Assembly (NCBI RefSeq): GCF_021202945.1
Contig: NZ_JAJOYR010000001.1
Coordinates: forward strand, 496,001-560,000
From: Stenotrophomonas sp. SY1
Lineage (GTDB): Bacteria; Pseudomonadota; Gammaproteobacteria; Xanthomonadales; Xanthomonadaceae
Direction: 5' to 3'
Length of the DNA stretch: 64,000 bases
Made by a program: the position numbers and the translations under genes. This document shows positions 44,532-52,970 of this stretch, one piece after another; within the stretch, counting starts at the first letter, position 1; every line of letters starts with the position of its first letter. The notes under the pieces were generated by a model. The model saw only the letters and a program-made list of their open reading frames with translations. It had not been told where the DNA came from and did no database searches.

Positions 44532-44717
44532 TGACGGCAGGTCTGCGATGCCTCCCGCCTGCCGTCCACTGACATCATCCACACCTGACTGAATGGCAGC
44601 GTCAGGCGTTCACGCGCCCTGAACATCGCAACGGCCAGATTTCCTTCCACGCGCGGTCATGCAGGTTGTGGCTCCATCGCAGCCGATGCTCGCCAGACCC
44701 ATGAAGGAGGCAACACG

Positions 44718-44870
44718 ATGAAACGTTTGATGATGCTCGCCCTGCTTGGACTGTTTTCGGTCGGAACCCTCAGTGGCTGCAATACCGTAGCTGGCGCCGG
44801 CAAGGATGTGCAGAAGGCCGGTGAGAAGGTGGAAGACAAGGCCAAGGATTGCAGCGACGGCAAGTGCTGA
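44718..44870 (+). CDS. Entericidin A/B-family small lipoprotein
   Basis: A 50-residue peptide: signal with lipobox VGTLSGC (lipidated Cys at 21), then the family stretch NTVAGAGKDVQKAGEKVEDK and a Cys-containing tail DCSDGKC. AGGAGG lies 8 bp upstream of the ATG. Entericidins are small envelope lipoproteins induced by stress, with toxin/antidote roles proposed in enterics. A second copy follows 54 bp later. Confidence 0.8.
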   Translation: MKRLMMLALLGLFSVGTLSGCNTVAGAGKDVQKAGEKVEDKAKDCSDGKC

Positions 44871-44924
44871 ATCATGCGGTCCACCCCGTCGCTTAATTCG
44901 TGATACCAACAACTGGAGAAAAAC

Positions 44925-45059
44925 ATGAAGCGTTTGGTTGCGTTGATGTTGCTGTCACTGTTCTCGGTTGCGGTGCTCGCTGGCTGCAACACCGTCGCTG
45001 GTGCCGGCAAGGATGTGCAGAAGGCAGGGGAAAAAGTTGAGGATGCCGCCAAGCGCTGA
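44925..45059 (+). CDS. Entericidin A/B-family small lipoprotein, second copy
   Basis: A 44-residue paralogue of the preceding gene, with lipobox VAVLAGC and the same NTVAGAGKDVQKAGEKVED core, ending AAKR without the extra cysteines. A GGAG precedes the ATG at 7 bp. A strong intrinsic terminator follows at 45088. The ecnA/ecnB-like pair is a tandem duplication with divergent tails. Confidence 0.82.
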   Translation: MKRLVALMLLSLFSVAVLAGCNTVAGAGKDVQKAGEKVEDAAKR

Positions 45060-45087
45060 TGTTTCCGCGCGTATGCACGCATACACG

Positions 45088-45115
45088 AAAAGGCCGGCAT
45101 TGCCGGCCTTTTCCA
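45088..45115 (+). terminator. Intrinsic terminator after the entericidin-like pair
   Basis: Stem AAAAGGCCGGC / GCCGGCCTTTT with a 3-nt ATT loop, followed by CC, lies 29 bp past the stop. It is symmetrical enough to work in both directions. Confidence 0.85.
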
Positions 45116-45261
45116 TGTCATGAATGTGCGTGACGGCGTGCGAAGCTGAAGACGCATTCAACATCATCAGTACAAGGCAACGGAAACTGGACCTTGCGGC
45201 AACATGCGCTGCCTCATGCTGGCCACACGCGGATCAACCGCGTTGCATGAGGAAAAGCGCA

Positions 45262-45483
45262 ATGAACAAAGACATCATTTCCGGCAAGTGGACCCAGCTC
45301 AAGGGCAAGATGCAGGCGCAATGGGGCGACCTGACCGACGACGACATGAAGGTGGCCGAAGGCAACGCTGAGTACCTGGCCGGTCGCCTGCAGGAACGTT
45401 ATGGCTGGGCCAAGGACCGTGCAGAGAACGAAGTGCGCGACTTTGAAAAGGCGCTGCACAAGGATTATCCCGACTACCACTGA
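45262..45483 (+). CDS. CsbD family stress protein
   Basis: A 73-residue charged protein with the CsbD pattern: [20 protein letters not shown], then [20 protein letters not shown] and [16 protein letters not shown]. CsbD-like proteins are abundant stress-induced small proteins of unknown function. GAGGAAAAG lies upstream of the ATG. A terminator hairpin follows within 21 bp. Confidence 0.88.
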   Translation: MNKDIISGKWTQLKGKMQAQWGDLTDDDMKVAEGNAEYLAGRLQERYGWAKDRAENEVRDFEKALHKDYPDYH

Positions 45484-45503
45484 CGCAGCGGTAGCCTGAA
45501 GGA

Positions 45504-45535
45504 AAACGGGCCGCAGCGATGCGGCCCGTTTCATT
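45504..45535 (+). terminator. Intrinsic terminator of the csbD-like gene
   Basis: Stem AAACGGGCCGCA / TGCGGCCCGTTT with tetraloop GCGA and a following CATT. The 12-bp stem starts 20 bp after the stop codon. Confidence 0.8.
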
Positions 45536-45550
45536 GCTGCCATTGGATGG

Positions 45551-45618
45551 GTAGCGCCGAGCCGCGCTCGGCGATGACATGGCCGCGAAGGCTTCCGCCG
45601 AGCATGGCTCGGCGCTAC
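45551..45618. repeat. Inverted pair of GTAG-type (SMAG-like) REP elements
   Basis: GTAGCGCCGAGCCGCGCTCG-GC at 45551-45572 faces the inverted copy GCCGAGCATGGCTCGGCGCT-AC at 45597-45618. The two halves form a 68-bp dimer between convergent genes. Confidence 0.75.
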
Positions 45619-45631
45619 GGGCCGATGCGGG

Positions 45632-46438
45632 TCAACGGCCGCGTGCCGGCGGATCAGGAACGAAGCTGCCAGGAAACGCCTGCGGCGAGTTGTTGTCCAT
45701 GTAACGCGGAACGATGCCCATCGCCACCAGGCGCGAACGTGCGTCGTAGCGCACCTGGCTGATCTGCGTTGGCGTGCGGCTGGCGCGCTCGAAGCTGGTC
45801 AAGGACGAATGCGACCACTCGCGTTCGCCATGGCCGGTGCCCAGTCGCTGGCGCTGGGTCTCGGCCTTGCCGTAGGCCGACGTGGAGGCATCGGCGCTGC
45901 GGCTTCCGGCACTGGCCGCGCTTTCGGCCTGGGCGCGTGGTGCCGGGTAGGGAGCAGGCAACGGACGCACGTCGTACATCGGCGGGCGGCGCTGTTCGTT
46001 GAACACGGCGATGCCGATCACCCCAACGTCGGTCGGGCGACCGGTGCGGCTGGCGTAGCTGTCGCTGTGGCGGGTGAACACGAACTGCGCCACTTCAGCG
46101 TTGGATTTGCGCCAGCCACTGATTTCGCTGCTCTGCCAGGGCTCCAGTACATAGCCGGACTGGGCCGGGGAGGCGGTCTGGCCGGTGATGGCATTGACCC
46201 CGTCCACCGACAGCACCACCAGCTTGCGCTCACCGCTGCGGTTTTCCAGGCGCACGCTGTAGCGGTGCCCCGGCGTGCCGGTCACCCAGGCCTGGCCGCG
46301 GTGCGGGTACTGCTCCAGCTCCCCGCCGTCGTCGCGGTCGATGACCGACAGCACCACCGGGCCGTCCAGAGGCGGTGGCACCGGCCGGAACCCGCACAAG
46401 GCAAGGACCGTCAACACACTGGCGAATATGCGGTACAT
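45632..46438 (-). CDS. Secreted hypothetical protein
   Basis: A 268-residue protein with an N-terminal signal (MYRIFASVLTVLALCGF). The N-terminal ~130 residues look like a beta-rich domain (RGQAWVTGTPGHRYSVRLEN, then RKLVVLSVDGVNAITGQTAS), and a Ser/Ala/Arg-rich tail follows. The first domain resembles conserved Xanthomonadaceae secreted proteins of unknown function. Convergent with csbD and divergent from trpS. No function assigned. Confidence 0.65.
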   Translation of the reverse strand: MYRIFASVLTVLALCGFRPVPPPLDGPVVLSVIDRDDGGELEQYPHRGQAWVTGTPGHRYSVRLENRSGERKLVVLSVDGVNAITGQTASPAQSGYVLEPWQSSEISGWRKSNAEVAQFVFTRHSDSYASRTGRPTDVGVIGIAVFNEQRRPPMYDVRPLPAPYPAPRAQAESAASAGSRSADASTSAYGKAETQRQRLGTGHGEREWSHSSLTSFERASRTPTQISQVRYDARSRLVAMGIVPRYMDNNSPQAFPGSFVPDPPARGR

Positions 46439-46547
46439 GGCAGGCTCCTGGACGGGGGACGAGGCAATGAACGGCCAGGGGCGGCCAGCGGGGTTGCGCC
46501 ATGGGGGTTACACTGGGCCGGTTCATCCTTTCGTCACGTTTTTGTTC

Positions 46548-47849
46548 ATGACTACCCGCGTCCTTACCGGCATCAAGCCCTCCGGCACCCCGCACATCGG
46601 CAATTACCTGGGCGCCATCCGCCCGGCCATCGCCGCCAGCCGTGCCGCCGACACCGAAAGCTTCTTCTTCCTGGCCGACCTGCACAGCCTGATCAACACC
46701 CAGGACCCGCTGCGTGTGCAGCGTTCGACCTTGGAAATCGCTGCCAGCTGGCTGGCCGCAGGGCTGGACCCGGACAAGGTGTGGTTCTACCGGCAAAGCG
46801 ACATCCCGGAAATCACCGAGCTGACCTGGTACCTGACCACCGTGGCCAGCAAGGGCATCCTCAACCGCGCGCATGCCTACAAGGCGGCGGTGGACAAGAA
46901 CCGCGAGGAAGGCATCGATGAGGATGCCGGCGTCACCGCCGGGCTGTTCATGTACCCGGTGCTGATGGCCGCCGACATCCTGGTGTTTGGCGCCAACAAG
47001 GTGCCGGTGGGGCGCGACCAGATCCAGCACATCGAAATGGCGCGCGATTTCGGCCAGCGCTTCAATCACGTCTACGGCAAGGATTATTTCGTGCTGCCCG
47101 AAGCGGTGATCGACGAGGCGGTGGCAACCTTGCCGGGCCTGGACGGCCGCAAGATGAGCAAGAGCTACGACAACGTGATTCCGCTGTTCGCCCCGCGCGA
47201 GGAGCTGAAGAAGCTGGTGTTCTCGGTGCTCACCGATTCGCGTGCACCGGGTGAGCCCAAGAGCACCGAAGGCTCGGCGCTGTTCCAGATGTACCAGGCC
47301 TTTGCCACGCCGGAGCAGACCGCTGCGTTCGCGCAGGCCTTCGCTGATGGCATCGCCTGGGGTGAAGCCAAGGCGCAGGTGTTCGAGCGCATGGACACCG
47401 AACTGGCACCGCTGCGCGAGCGTTACAACGCGCTGATGGCCGAGCCGGCCAAGATCGAAGCGCTGCTGCGCAGGCGCGGCCAGCAACTGCGTGAGCAGTT
47501 CGCCATTCCGCTGCTGAAGGAGCTGCGTGATGCGGTGGGCCTGCGTGATCTGTCCAGCATCGGCCAGGCGCAGAAGACCGAGTCCGTGGCCAAGGCTGCG
47601 CTGCCGCTGTTCAAGCAGTACCGCGAGAAGGACGGCCGCTTCTACTTCAAGCTGCTCGATGGCGAAGGCGAACTGCTGATCCAGAGCGAAGGCTTTGACT
47701 CGCCGCGCGATGCCGGCCAGCTGATCGCGGTGATCAAGCAGGCCGAGCAGGGCGATGCCCTGCAGAGCGAGCTGTTCAAGATCGAAGGTGAACTGGAGCC
47801 GGTGCTGACTGCATTGCAGGCACTGCGCGAGGCCGCCGCCAAGGATTGA
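46548..47849 (+). CDS. trpS: Tryptophanyl-tRNA synthetase with extra C-terminal domain
   Basis: A 433-residue class I synthetase. The nucleotide motifs are GTPHIGNYLGAIRP (HIGH-type, about 14-27) and GRKMSKSYDN (KMSKS). The core extends to about residue 345, a usual TrpS size. The final ~88 residues (AALPLFKQYREKDGRFYFKL, then EGELLIQSEGFDSPRDAGQL) are additional and resemble a DUF1508/YegP-like beta hairpin module. The ATG at 46548 starts MTTRVLTGIKPSG. The frame is open upstream but that part is noise. It charges tRNA-Trp. A small membrane protein gene follows. Confidence 0.9.
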   Translation: MTTRVLTGIKPSGTPHIGNYLGAIRPAIAASRAADTESFFFLADLHSLINTQDPLRVQRSTLEIAASWLAAGLDPDKVWFYRQSDIPEITELTWYLTTVASKGILNRAHAYKAAVDKNREEGIDEDAGVTAGLFMYPVLMAADILVFGANKVPVGRDQIQHIEMARDFGQRFNHVYGKDYFVLPEAVIDEAVATLPGLDGRKMSKSYDNVIPLFAPREELKKLVFSVLTDSRAPGEPKSTEGSALFQMYQAFATPEQTAAFAQAFADGIAWGEAKAQVFERMDTELAPLRERYNALMAEPAKIEALLRRRGQQLREQFAIPLLKELRDAVGLRDLSSIGQAQKTESVAKAALPLFKQYREKDGRFYFKLLDGEGELLIQSEGFDSPRDAGQLIAVIKQAEQGDALQSELFKIEGELEPVLTALQALREAAAKD

Positions 47850-47883
47850 CCCGGGATTGCCCACAGGGGAAAGGAGCACGTCG

Positions 47884-48177
47884 ATGGCCTGGTTGTCGTT
47901 GTTGTTGTTCCTTCCCTGGTTCGGGGTGATGGCCGCGCTGTACTGGTGGTTTCCACGTCAGCCCCGGCACCGTGCGCGCACGCTGTACGACGCGGGCATG
48001 CTGTTGCTGGCATTGCTGGTCAGCATCGGCCTGATGTTGTGGGGCTATCGTGTGGGTGCGGCCGAAGTGGCCGATGGGCTGTGGAAGCAGATCATGGCGG
48101 TGCTGTACGCCTATGGCGGCTTCCTGGTGGTGATGGTGCTGGCGCTGCTGCTGCGCCCGCGCGTGCTGCAGCGCTGA
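47884..48177 (+). CDS. Small membrane protein, hypothetical
   Basis: A 97-residue protein with about three membrane helices (WLSLLLFLPWFGVMAALYWW, then ARTLYDAGMLLLALLVSIGL and IMAVLYAYGGFLVVMVLALL). AAAGGAG lies 9 bp upstream of the ATG. It starts 34 bp after the trpS stop and is likely co-transcribed. Not assigned to a family with known function. Confidence 0.7.
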   Translation: MAWLSLLLFLPWFGVMAALYWWFPRQPRHRARTLYDAGMLLLALLVSIGLMLWGYRVGAAEVADGLWKQIMAVLYAYGGFLVVMVLALLLRPRVLQR

Positions 48178-48262
48178 GCCGGGCATCTGCGACCAAGGTT
48201 CAATGTGACCCATGCCGGGTGACTGGCACGATCGGCGATGGTCCCCTCAGCGAGTTGCGCCG

Positions 48263-49195
48263 ATGTCCGTCGAGTTTGGCATTCACACCATCGACACCGC
48301 GTTCCAGCGTGACCATTTCGACGCGGCCTATCTCATCGCGCATGAAGGGCGCGGTGCCTTCATCGACTGCGGCACCAGTCACGCCGTTCCCAGGTTGCTG
48401 GCCTGTGCCGCGCAGGCGGGTCTGCAACCAGCCGACATCGACTGGCTGATCGTCACCCACGTACACCTGGACCACGCCGGCGGCGCCGGTGCGTTGCTGC
48501 AGGAACTGCCCAACGCCCGATTGGTGGTGCATCCGCGCGGTGCGCCGCACATGATCGATCCGGCCCGGCTCATTGCCGGTGCCACCGCCGTGTATGGCGA
48601 GGCGGAGATGGCGCGCAGCTACGGGACGATCGTGCCGGTGCCGGAAGCGCGTGTGGTGATTGCCGGCGACGGCCATCAGCTGTCCCTGGCCGGACGTGCG
48701 TTGTTGTGCGTCGATACGCCCGGCCATGCCCGCCATCATTTCTGTGTGTGGGACGAAACCAGCCGCAGCTGGTTCACCGGCGATACGTTCGGTCTGTCCT
48801 ACCGCGAGCTGGACAGCGAGCGCGGGCCGTTCATCGTTCCCACGTCCTCGCCGGTGCAGTTCGAGCCGGAAGCGCTGCATGCCTCGATTGATCGGCTGAT
48901 GACGCGCGCGCCCAAGGCCATGTACCTGACCCACTACGGGCGTGTGCAGGACGTCGCGCGGCTGGCCGGTGACCTGCATGAGCAGATCGACGAGATGGTC
49001 GGCATTGCGCGCCAGTACGAGAAAGCCGATGACCGGCATGACGCACTGGTTTCTGCATTGGGTGCGTTGTACGTGGCACGTGCCCGCAGGCACGAGTGCG
49101 CACTGGATGATGCCGGTGTGCTGCGGGTGCTGGCGATGGATATCGAACTCAATGCGCAAGGTCTGGTCTGCTGGTTGGAGCGGGACAAGCGGTGA
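48263..49195 (+). CDS. MBL-fold metallohydrolase
   Basis: A 310-residue metallo-beta-lactamase-fold enzyme. The zinc motif is THVHLDHAGG (His66, His68, Asp70, His71), further ligands are in VDTPGHARHHFCVW and SWFTGDTFGLSYRE, and the late His is in MYLTHYGRVQD. The substrate is not evident. It resembles glyoxalase-II-like or lactonase-like hydrolases rather than true beta-lactamases. The start MSVEFGIHTIDTAF follows a TTGCGCCG stretch, and a 51-bp longer frame upstream looks non-coding. Confidence 0.82.
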   Translation: MSVEFGIHTIDTAFQRDHFDAAYLIAHEGRGAFIDCGTSHAVPRLLACAAQAGLQPADIDWLIVTHVHLDHAGGAGALLQELPNARLVVHPRGAPHMIDPARLIAGATAVYGEAEMARSYGTIVPVPEARVVIAGDGHQLSLAGRALLCVDTPGHARHHFCVWDETSRSWFTGDTFGLSYRELDSERGPFIVPTSSPVQFEPEALHASIDRLMTRAPKAMYLTHYGRVQDVARLAGDLHEQIDEMVGIARQYEKADDRHDALVSALGALYVARARRHECALDDAGVLRVLAMDIELNAQGLVCWLERDKR

Positions 49196-49270
49196 ATCGG
49201 CGGAAGGCAGGCGTGCGGTTGCAGGGTGATAGAGGCGTGCGACCGTCGGGCCGAAAACCACTTTTTTGAT

Positions 49271-49443
49271 CCATCCCTTCCACCGCTTGCGGGGGAAGCT
49301 GCCCGAAGGGCAGATGGGGCGCTTTGGGTTTTTGTGTTGCGCCGTGCGATGACGAAAAGTCCAGAGCGGAAATCAGAACCTGAAGCTGAAAAGCGCCCTC
49401 ATCCGGTGCTTCGCACCACCTTCTCCCGCAGGCGGGAGAAGGG
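49271..49443. repeat. Paired-arm repeat in the MBL / M28 intergenic gap
   Basis: CCATCCCTTCCACCGCTTGC and TTCTCCCGCAGGCGGGAGAA arms face each other across a ~60-bp middle with GCGCCCTCATCCGG. The same family occurs at 7.5 and 29.6 kb. The remaining ~200 bp to the M28 gene holds no gene. Confidence 0.6.
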
Positions 49444-49658
49444 ACAGTTCAAGATGGTCGGCACTTCGCATCCGCTTCTCTCGCGTATCGGAGACGAGGT
49501 AGTTCGAGATAGCCGGCGTTCTGCATCCGCTTCTTCCACATGTCGGAGACGGGGCCATCCCAAGCTGGTTGCCCGCTTTGCTTCCGTTCCCCCAGTTATG
49601 GTCTTTCGCCTTAGAATTCGTGGCTCTGCCCGTAGCTCTGGTATTTGCCGTGAACCCG

Positions 49659-51311
49659 ATGCGCATCCTGTTGCTCTCGTCCTGCCTGTTCGTCGGTGGC
49701 ATCGCCAATGCGGCCAACGACCTGCCCGGCGGTGGCATCGATCCGGAAGCGCTGTCGCGGCACGTGCGCATCCTGGCGTCGGATGAATTCGAAGGCCGCG
49801 CACCGGCGACGAATGGCGAGCAGCGCACCGTCGATTACCTGGTCGAGGAGTTCCGCAAGGCAGGTCTGCAACCGGGCGGCAAGGACGGCAGCTGGGTGCA
49901 GGAAGTGCCGTTGGTGCGCGCTACGGTCAATGGTGAGGTGACTGCCAGCCTGTCGCTGGGTGGCAAGTCGCAGCCGCTGGTCAACGGCGAGGACGTCACG
50001 CTGCAGAGCCTGAGCCCGCTGGGTGTGGTCGACCAGAAGGATGTGCCGCTGGTGTTCATCGGTTATGGCATCTCCGCACCGGAGCGTCATTGGGACGATT
50101 ACAAGGGCGTGGACCTGCGCGGCAAGATCGCGGTGGTGCTGATCAACGACGCCGACTTCGAGGCGGATGCTCCGGGTGCGTTCGATGGCAAGGCGGTGAC
50201 CTACTACGGTCGTTGGACCTACAAGTTCGAGGAGGCCGCGCGGCGCGGCGCCGAAGGCGTGCTGATCGTGCACGAGACGGCCGGTGCGGCGTACCCGTGG
50301 GCGACGGTGAAGGCGTCGGGTACCTCGGCGCTGTTCGATATCGAACGCAGCCAGGAAGAAGCATTGGCTGCGCACACGCCGGTGCGTGGCTGGATGCAGC
50401 GGTCTCTGGCCGAACGCATCTTCAGTGCGGCCGGGCTGGATTTCGAGGCCGAAAAGCGCAAGGCGATGAAGGCCGACTTCCGTCCGGTGGAGCTGGGTGA
50501 TGCGCGTTTGTCCACGAGTTTCCGGGTCAAGCGCGAGCGCGTGGTGACCCGCAACGTGGTTGCCAAGCTGGAAGGCGCCACGCACCCGGAGGAATCGGTG
50601 ATCTTCTCCGCGCATTGGGACGCCTTCGGTATCGGCCAGCCCGATGCCAGCGGCCAGACCGTGCGTCATGGCGCCATCGACAACGCCACCGGTGTTGCCT
50701 CGGTGCTGGAGCTGGGGCGTGTGTTCGCTGCCGGCCCGCGTCCGCAGCGCAGTCTGTATTTCCTGGCACTGACCGCCGAGGAGAAGGGCCTGCTCGGTGC
50801 CAGTTACTACGCCGCGCACCCGCTGGCGCCGCTGGAAACCACCGCAGCGGTGCTGAACATCGAGATGTTCAGCCCGGACGGCGAAACCGCCGACATCGCC
50901 ACCTGGGGCAAGGGCCGTGTGTCGCTGGAAAACGACGTGGACCGCGTGGCCAAGGCGCGTGGCCGGCATTGGTCGCCGGACCCGAATCTTGAAGCGGGCT
51001 TCTTCTACCGCGCCGACCACTTCGCCTTCGCCCGCAAGGGCGTGCCGGCGATCACCGTGGGTGCCGGCCTGGACAAGCTTGACGGTGGCGTGGCTGCCGG
51101 TCGCGCGCTGCGTGATGCCTACTTCGCCAAGTGCTACCACCAGGCCTGCGATGCGTGGACGCCGCAATGGGATGCACGTGGCCTGGCCGCTGACACATTG
51201 CTGGTCTACGACCTGGGCCTGGAACTGGCCAACAGCCGCCAGTGGCCGCAGTGGGACAAGGGTGCCGAGTTCGAGGCCGCGCGCGAAGCGAGTGACGCGT
51301 TGAGGCGTTGA
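49659..51311 (+). CDS. Secreted M28-family metallopeptidase
   Basis: A 550-residue peptidase with a signal peptide (MRILLLSSCLFVGGIANA-AN). A protease-associated-like middle domain (RWTYKFEEAARRGAEGVLIV region) is inserted before the catalytic part, which carries the M28 motifs SAHWDAFGIG (His), GAIDNATGVASVLELG (Asp), ALTAEEKGLLGASYYA (Glu-Glu), and further ligands near NIEMFSPDGE and YRADHFAFARKG. Likely a periplasmic or exported aminopeptidase. A GTG 9 bp upstream is an alternative start. A dRS3-like repeat follows. Confidence 0.87.
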   Translation: MRILLLSSCLFVGGIANAANDLPGGGIDPEALSRHVRILASDEFEGRAPATNGEQRTVDYLVEEFRKAGLQPGGKDGSWVQEVPLVRATVNGEVTASLSLGGKSQPLVNGEDVTLQSLSPLGVVDQKDVPLVFIGYGISAPERHWDDYKGVDLRGKIAVVLINDADFEADAPGAFDGKAVTYYGRWTYKFEEAARRGAEGVLIVHETAGAAYPWATVKASGTSALFDIERSQEEALAAHTPVRGWMQRSLAERIFSAAGLDFEAEKRKAMKADFRPVELGDARLSTSFRVKRERVVTRNVVAKLEGATHPEESVIFSAHWDAFGIGQPDASGQTVRHGAIDNATGVASVLELGRVFAAGPRPQRSLYFLALTAEEKGLLGASYYAAHPLAPLETTAAVLNIEMFSPDGETADIATWGKGRVSLENDVDRVAKARGRHWSPDPNLEAGFFYRADHFAFARKGVPAITVGAGLDKLDGGVAAGRALRDAYFAKCYHQACDAWTPQWDARGLAADTLLVYDLGLELANSRQWPQWDKGAEFEAAREASDALRR

Positions 51312-51332
51312 GCTTTCTGCTTTCTGCCTTTC

Positions 51333-51368
51333 AAGCCGTCATTCCCGCCTGCACGGGAATGATGGCTT
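51333..51368. repeat. dRS3-like inverted repeat, second copy
   Basis: AAGCCGTCATTCCCG pairs with CGGGAATGATGGCTT over 14 of 15 positions. The core is ATTCCC-GCCTGCAC-GGGAAT, again exactly 8 bases apart. It is located just after the M28 peptidase gene and may act as its terminator. Confidence 0.7.
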
Positions 51369-51429
51369 AACCGCAGGGCAGTCTGGCAGCAGCAACAACA
51401 GGAATCGAAAGCTGTTGTCGCATCCGGAC

Positions 51430-52761
51430 TTACTGTCTGGTTCCGTCCAGCCAGTTCGGGCCCTTGTTCTTCAGGAAGAACACATAGACCACCAGCGACA
51501 CCGCGATCACCACGGTGACGTAGATCGCGAACAGGTCCACGTGGCCGGTCTTCAATGCGCCCTGATACAGCAAGGGCGCGGTGCCGCCGAACAACGAGTT
51601 GGCCAGCGCATAGCCAAAGCCCACGCCCAGTGCGCGCACATGCGTGGGAAACAGTTCGGCCTTCACCACCGCGTTGATCGAGGTATAGCCGGTGAGGATG
51701 ACGAAGGCCACGGCCAACGTCACGAACGCGGCCAATGCATCGTGCTGCTGCGGCAGGCGGGTCACCATGTACCAGGTGTAGAGCACGCCGCCGATACCGA
51801 AGAACACCAGCAGGCTCTTGCGGCCGATGATGTCCGACAGCCAGCCGCCGAGTGGTTGCAGCACCATCAGGAAGCTGAGCACGCCCAGGTTGATCAGCGT
51901 GCCGGTCATCACGTCATCGCCGGCAAAGGCGCTCTGGATCATCTTCGGCCCGTTCACCGAGTACGTGTAGAACGCCACGGTGCCACCGGCGGTGATCAGG
52001 AAGCACAGCAGCAGTGGGCGCCACTGGTGCACGAAAAGCTCGTACATCGAACCGGACGCCTTGGCGCGGCCTTCCTTCGCTGCTTCGATGGATTCGGCCT
52101 GCAGCGATTCGTCCATGCTCCGGCGCAGCCAGAACACCACGATCGCAGCGATGCCGCCGATGCCGAACGCCACGCGCCAGCCCCAGGCGGAGATGTCGGG
52201 CTTGTCCCAGAAGCTGAGCATGACCAGCAACGTCAGCTGCGCCAGCACATGCCCGCCGACCAGGGTCACGTAGTGGAACGAGGACAGGAAGCCGCGACGC
52301 CCGGGAATGGCCGCTTCGGACATGTAGGTGGCGCTGGTGCCGTATTCGCCACCGGTGGCGAAACCCTGCAGCAGGCGCGCGAACAGCAGGATCAGCGCCG
52401 CCGCGCCGCCGATCTGCGAGGCGGTGGGTGTGATGGCGATCAAAAACGAGCAGCCAGCCATCACCGACACTGAAACCGTCAACGCCAGCCGACGCCCATA
52501 GCGGTCAGCGAAACGGCCGAAGTACCACGCGCCGATCGGCCGCATCAGGAAGGTGGCGGCGAAGATCGCCCAGATGTAGATCGTGGAGTTCTTGTCGGTG
52601 GCCGAAAAGAACTGCGATTCGAAGTAGATGGCGAACACCGAGTAGACATAGACGTCATACCACTCGACGAGATTGCCGGCCGAACCTTTGAGGGTGTTGG
52701 AAATGGACCGGCGCAGGGCGCTGCGTTCGGCCAGGGTCGGGGAGACGGTGGAGGTACTCAT
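51430..52761 (-). CDS. kgtP: MFS dicarboxylate/alpha-ketoglutarate:H+ symporter (KgtP-like)
   Basis: A 443-residue major facilitator of the metabolite:H+ symporter family. It starts MSTSTVSPTLAERSALRRS, with NTLKGSAGNLVEWYDVYVYS preceding TM1 and the signature loop GRFADRYGRRLALT between TM2 and TM3. The family segment ATGGEYGTSATYMSEAA is around TM5, and about 12 helices are predicted. It matches the alpha-ketoglutarate permease KgtP in wording and length. Related citrate or proline/betaine symporters are possible. Divergent from the YedA-like gene. Confidence 0.82.
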   Translation of the reverse strand: MSTSTVSPTLAERSALRRSISNTLKGSAGNLVEWYDVYVYSVFAIYFESQFFSATDKNSTIYIWAIFAATFLMRPIGAWYFGRFADRYGRRLALTVSVSVMAGCSFLIAITPTASQIGGAAALILLFARLLQGFATGGEYGTSATYMSEAAIPGRRGFLSSFHYVTLVGGHVLAQLTLLVMLSFWDKPDISAWGWRVAFGIGGIAAIVVFWLRRSMDESLQAESIEAAKEGRAKASGSMYELFVHQWRPLLLCFLITAGGTVAFYTYSVNGPKMIQSAFAGDDVMTGTLINLGVLSFLMVLQPLGGWLSDIIGRKSLLVFFGIGGVLYTWYMVTRLPQQHDALAAFVTLAVAFVILTGYTSINAVVKAELFPTHVRALGVGFGYALANSLFGGTAPLLYQGALKTGHVDLFAIYVTVVIAVSLVVYVFFLKNKGPNWLDGTRQ

Positions 52762-52970
52762 GCGTCCGGGGTTCTCGCGTGCAAGGCAGGGACGGGCCAT
52801 GCGCCGGTACCATCCGGGCGCGCAGCCATGCGCGTTACCGTACCGCAGCTGGATGTGAGGCGATGTAATGACTTGGCAGGGGGGCATCGAAAACAGCATG
52901 CCGTTTTCCGTACTGATAACTGGCGGCACGGTGGCCTAGAATTCGCATTCCCCTGATGGCGGTGCGCCCC

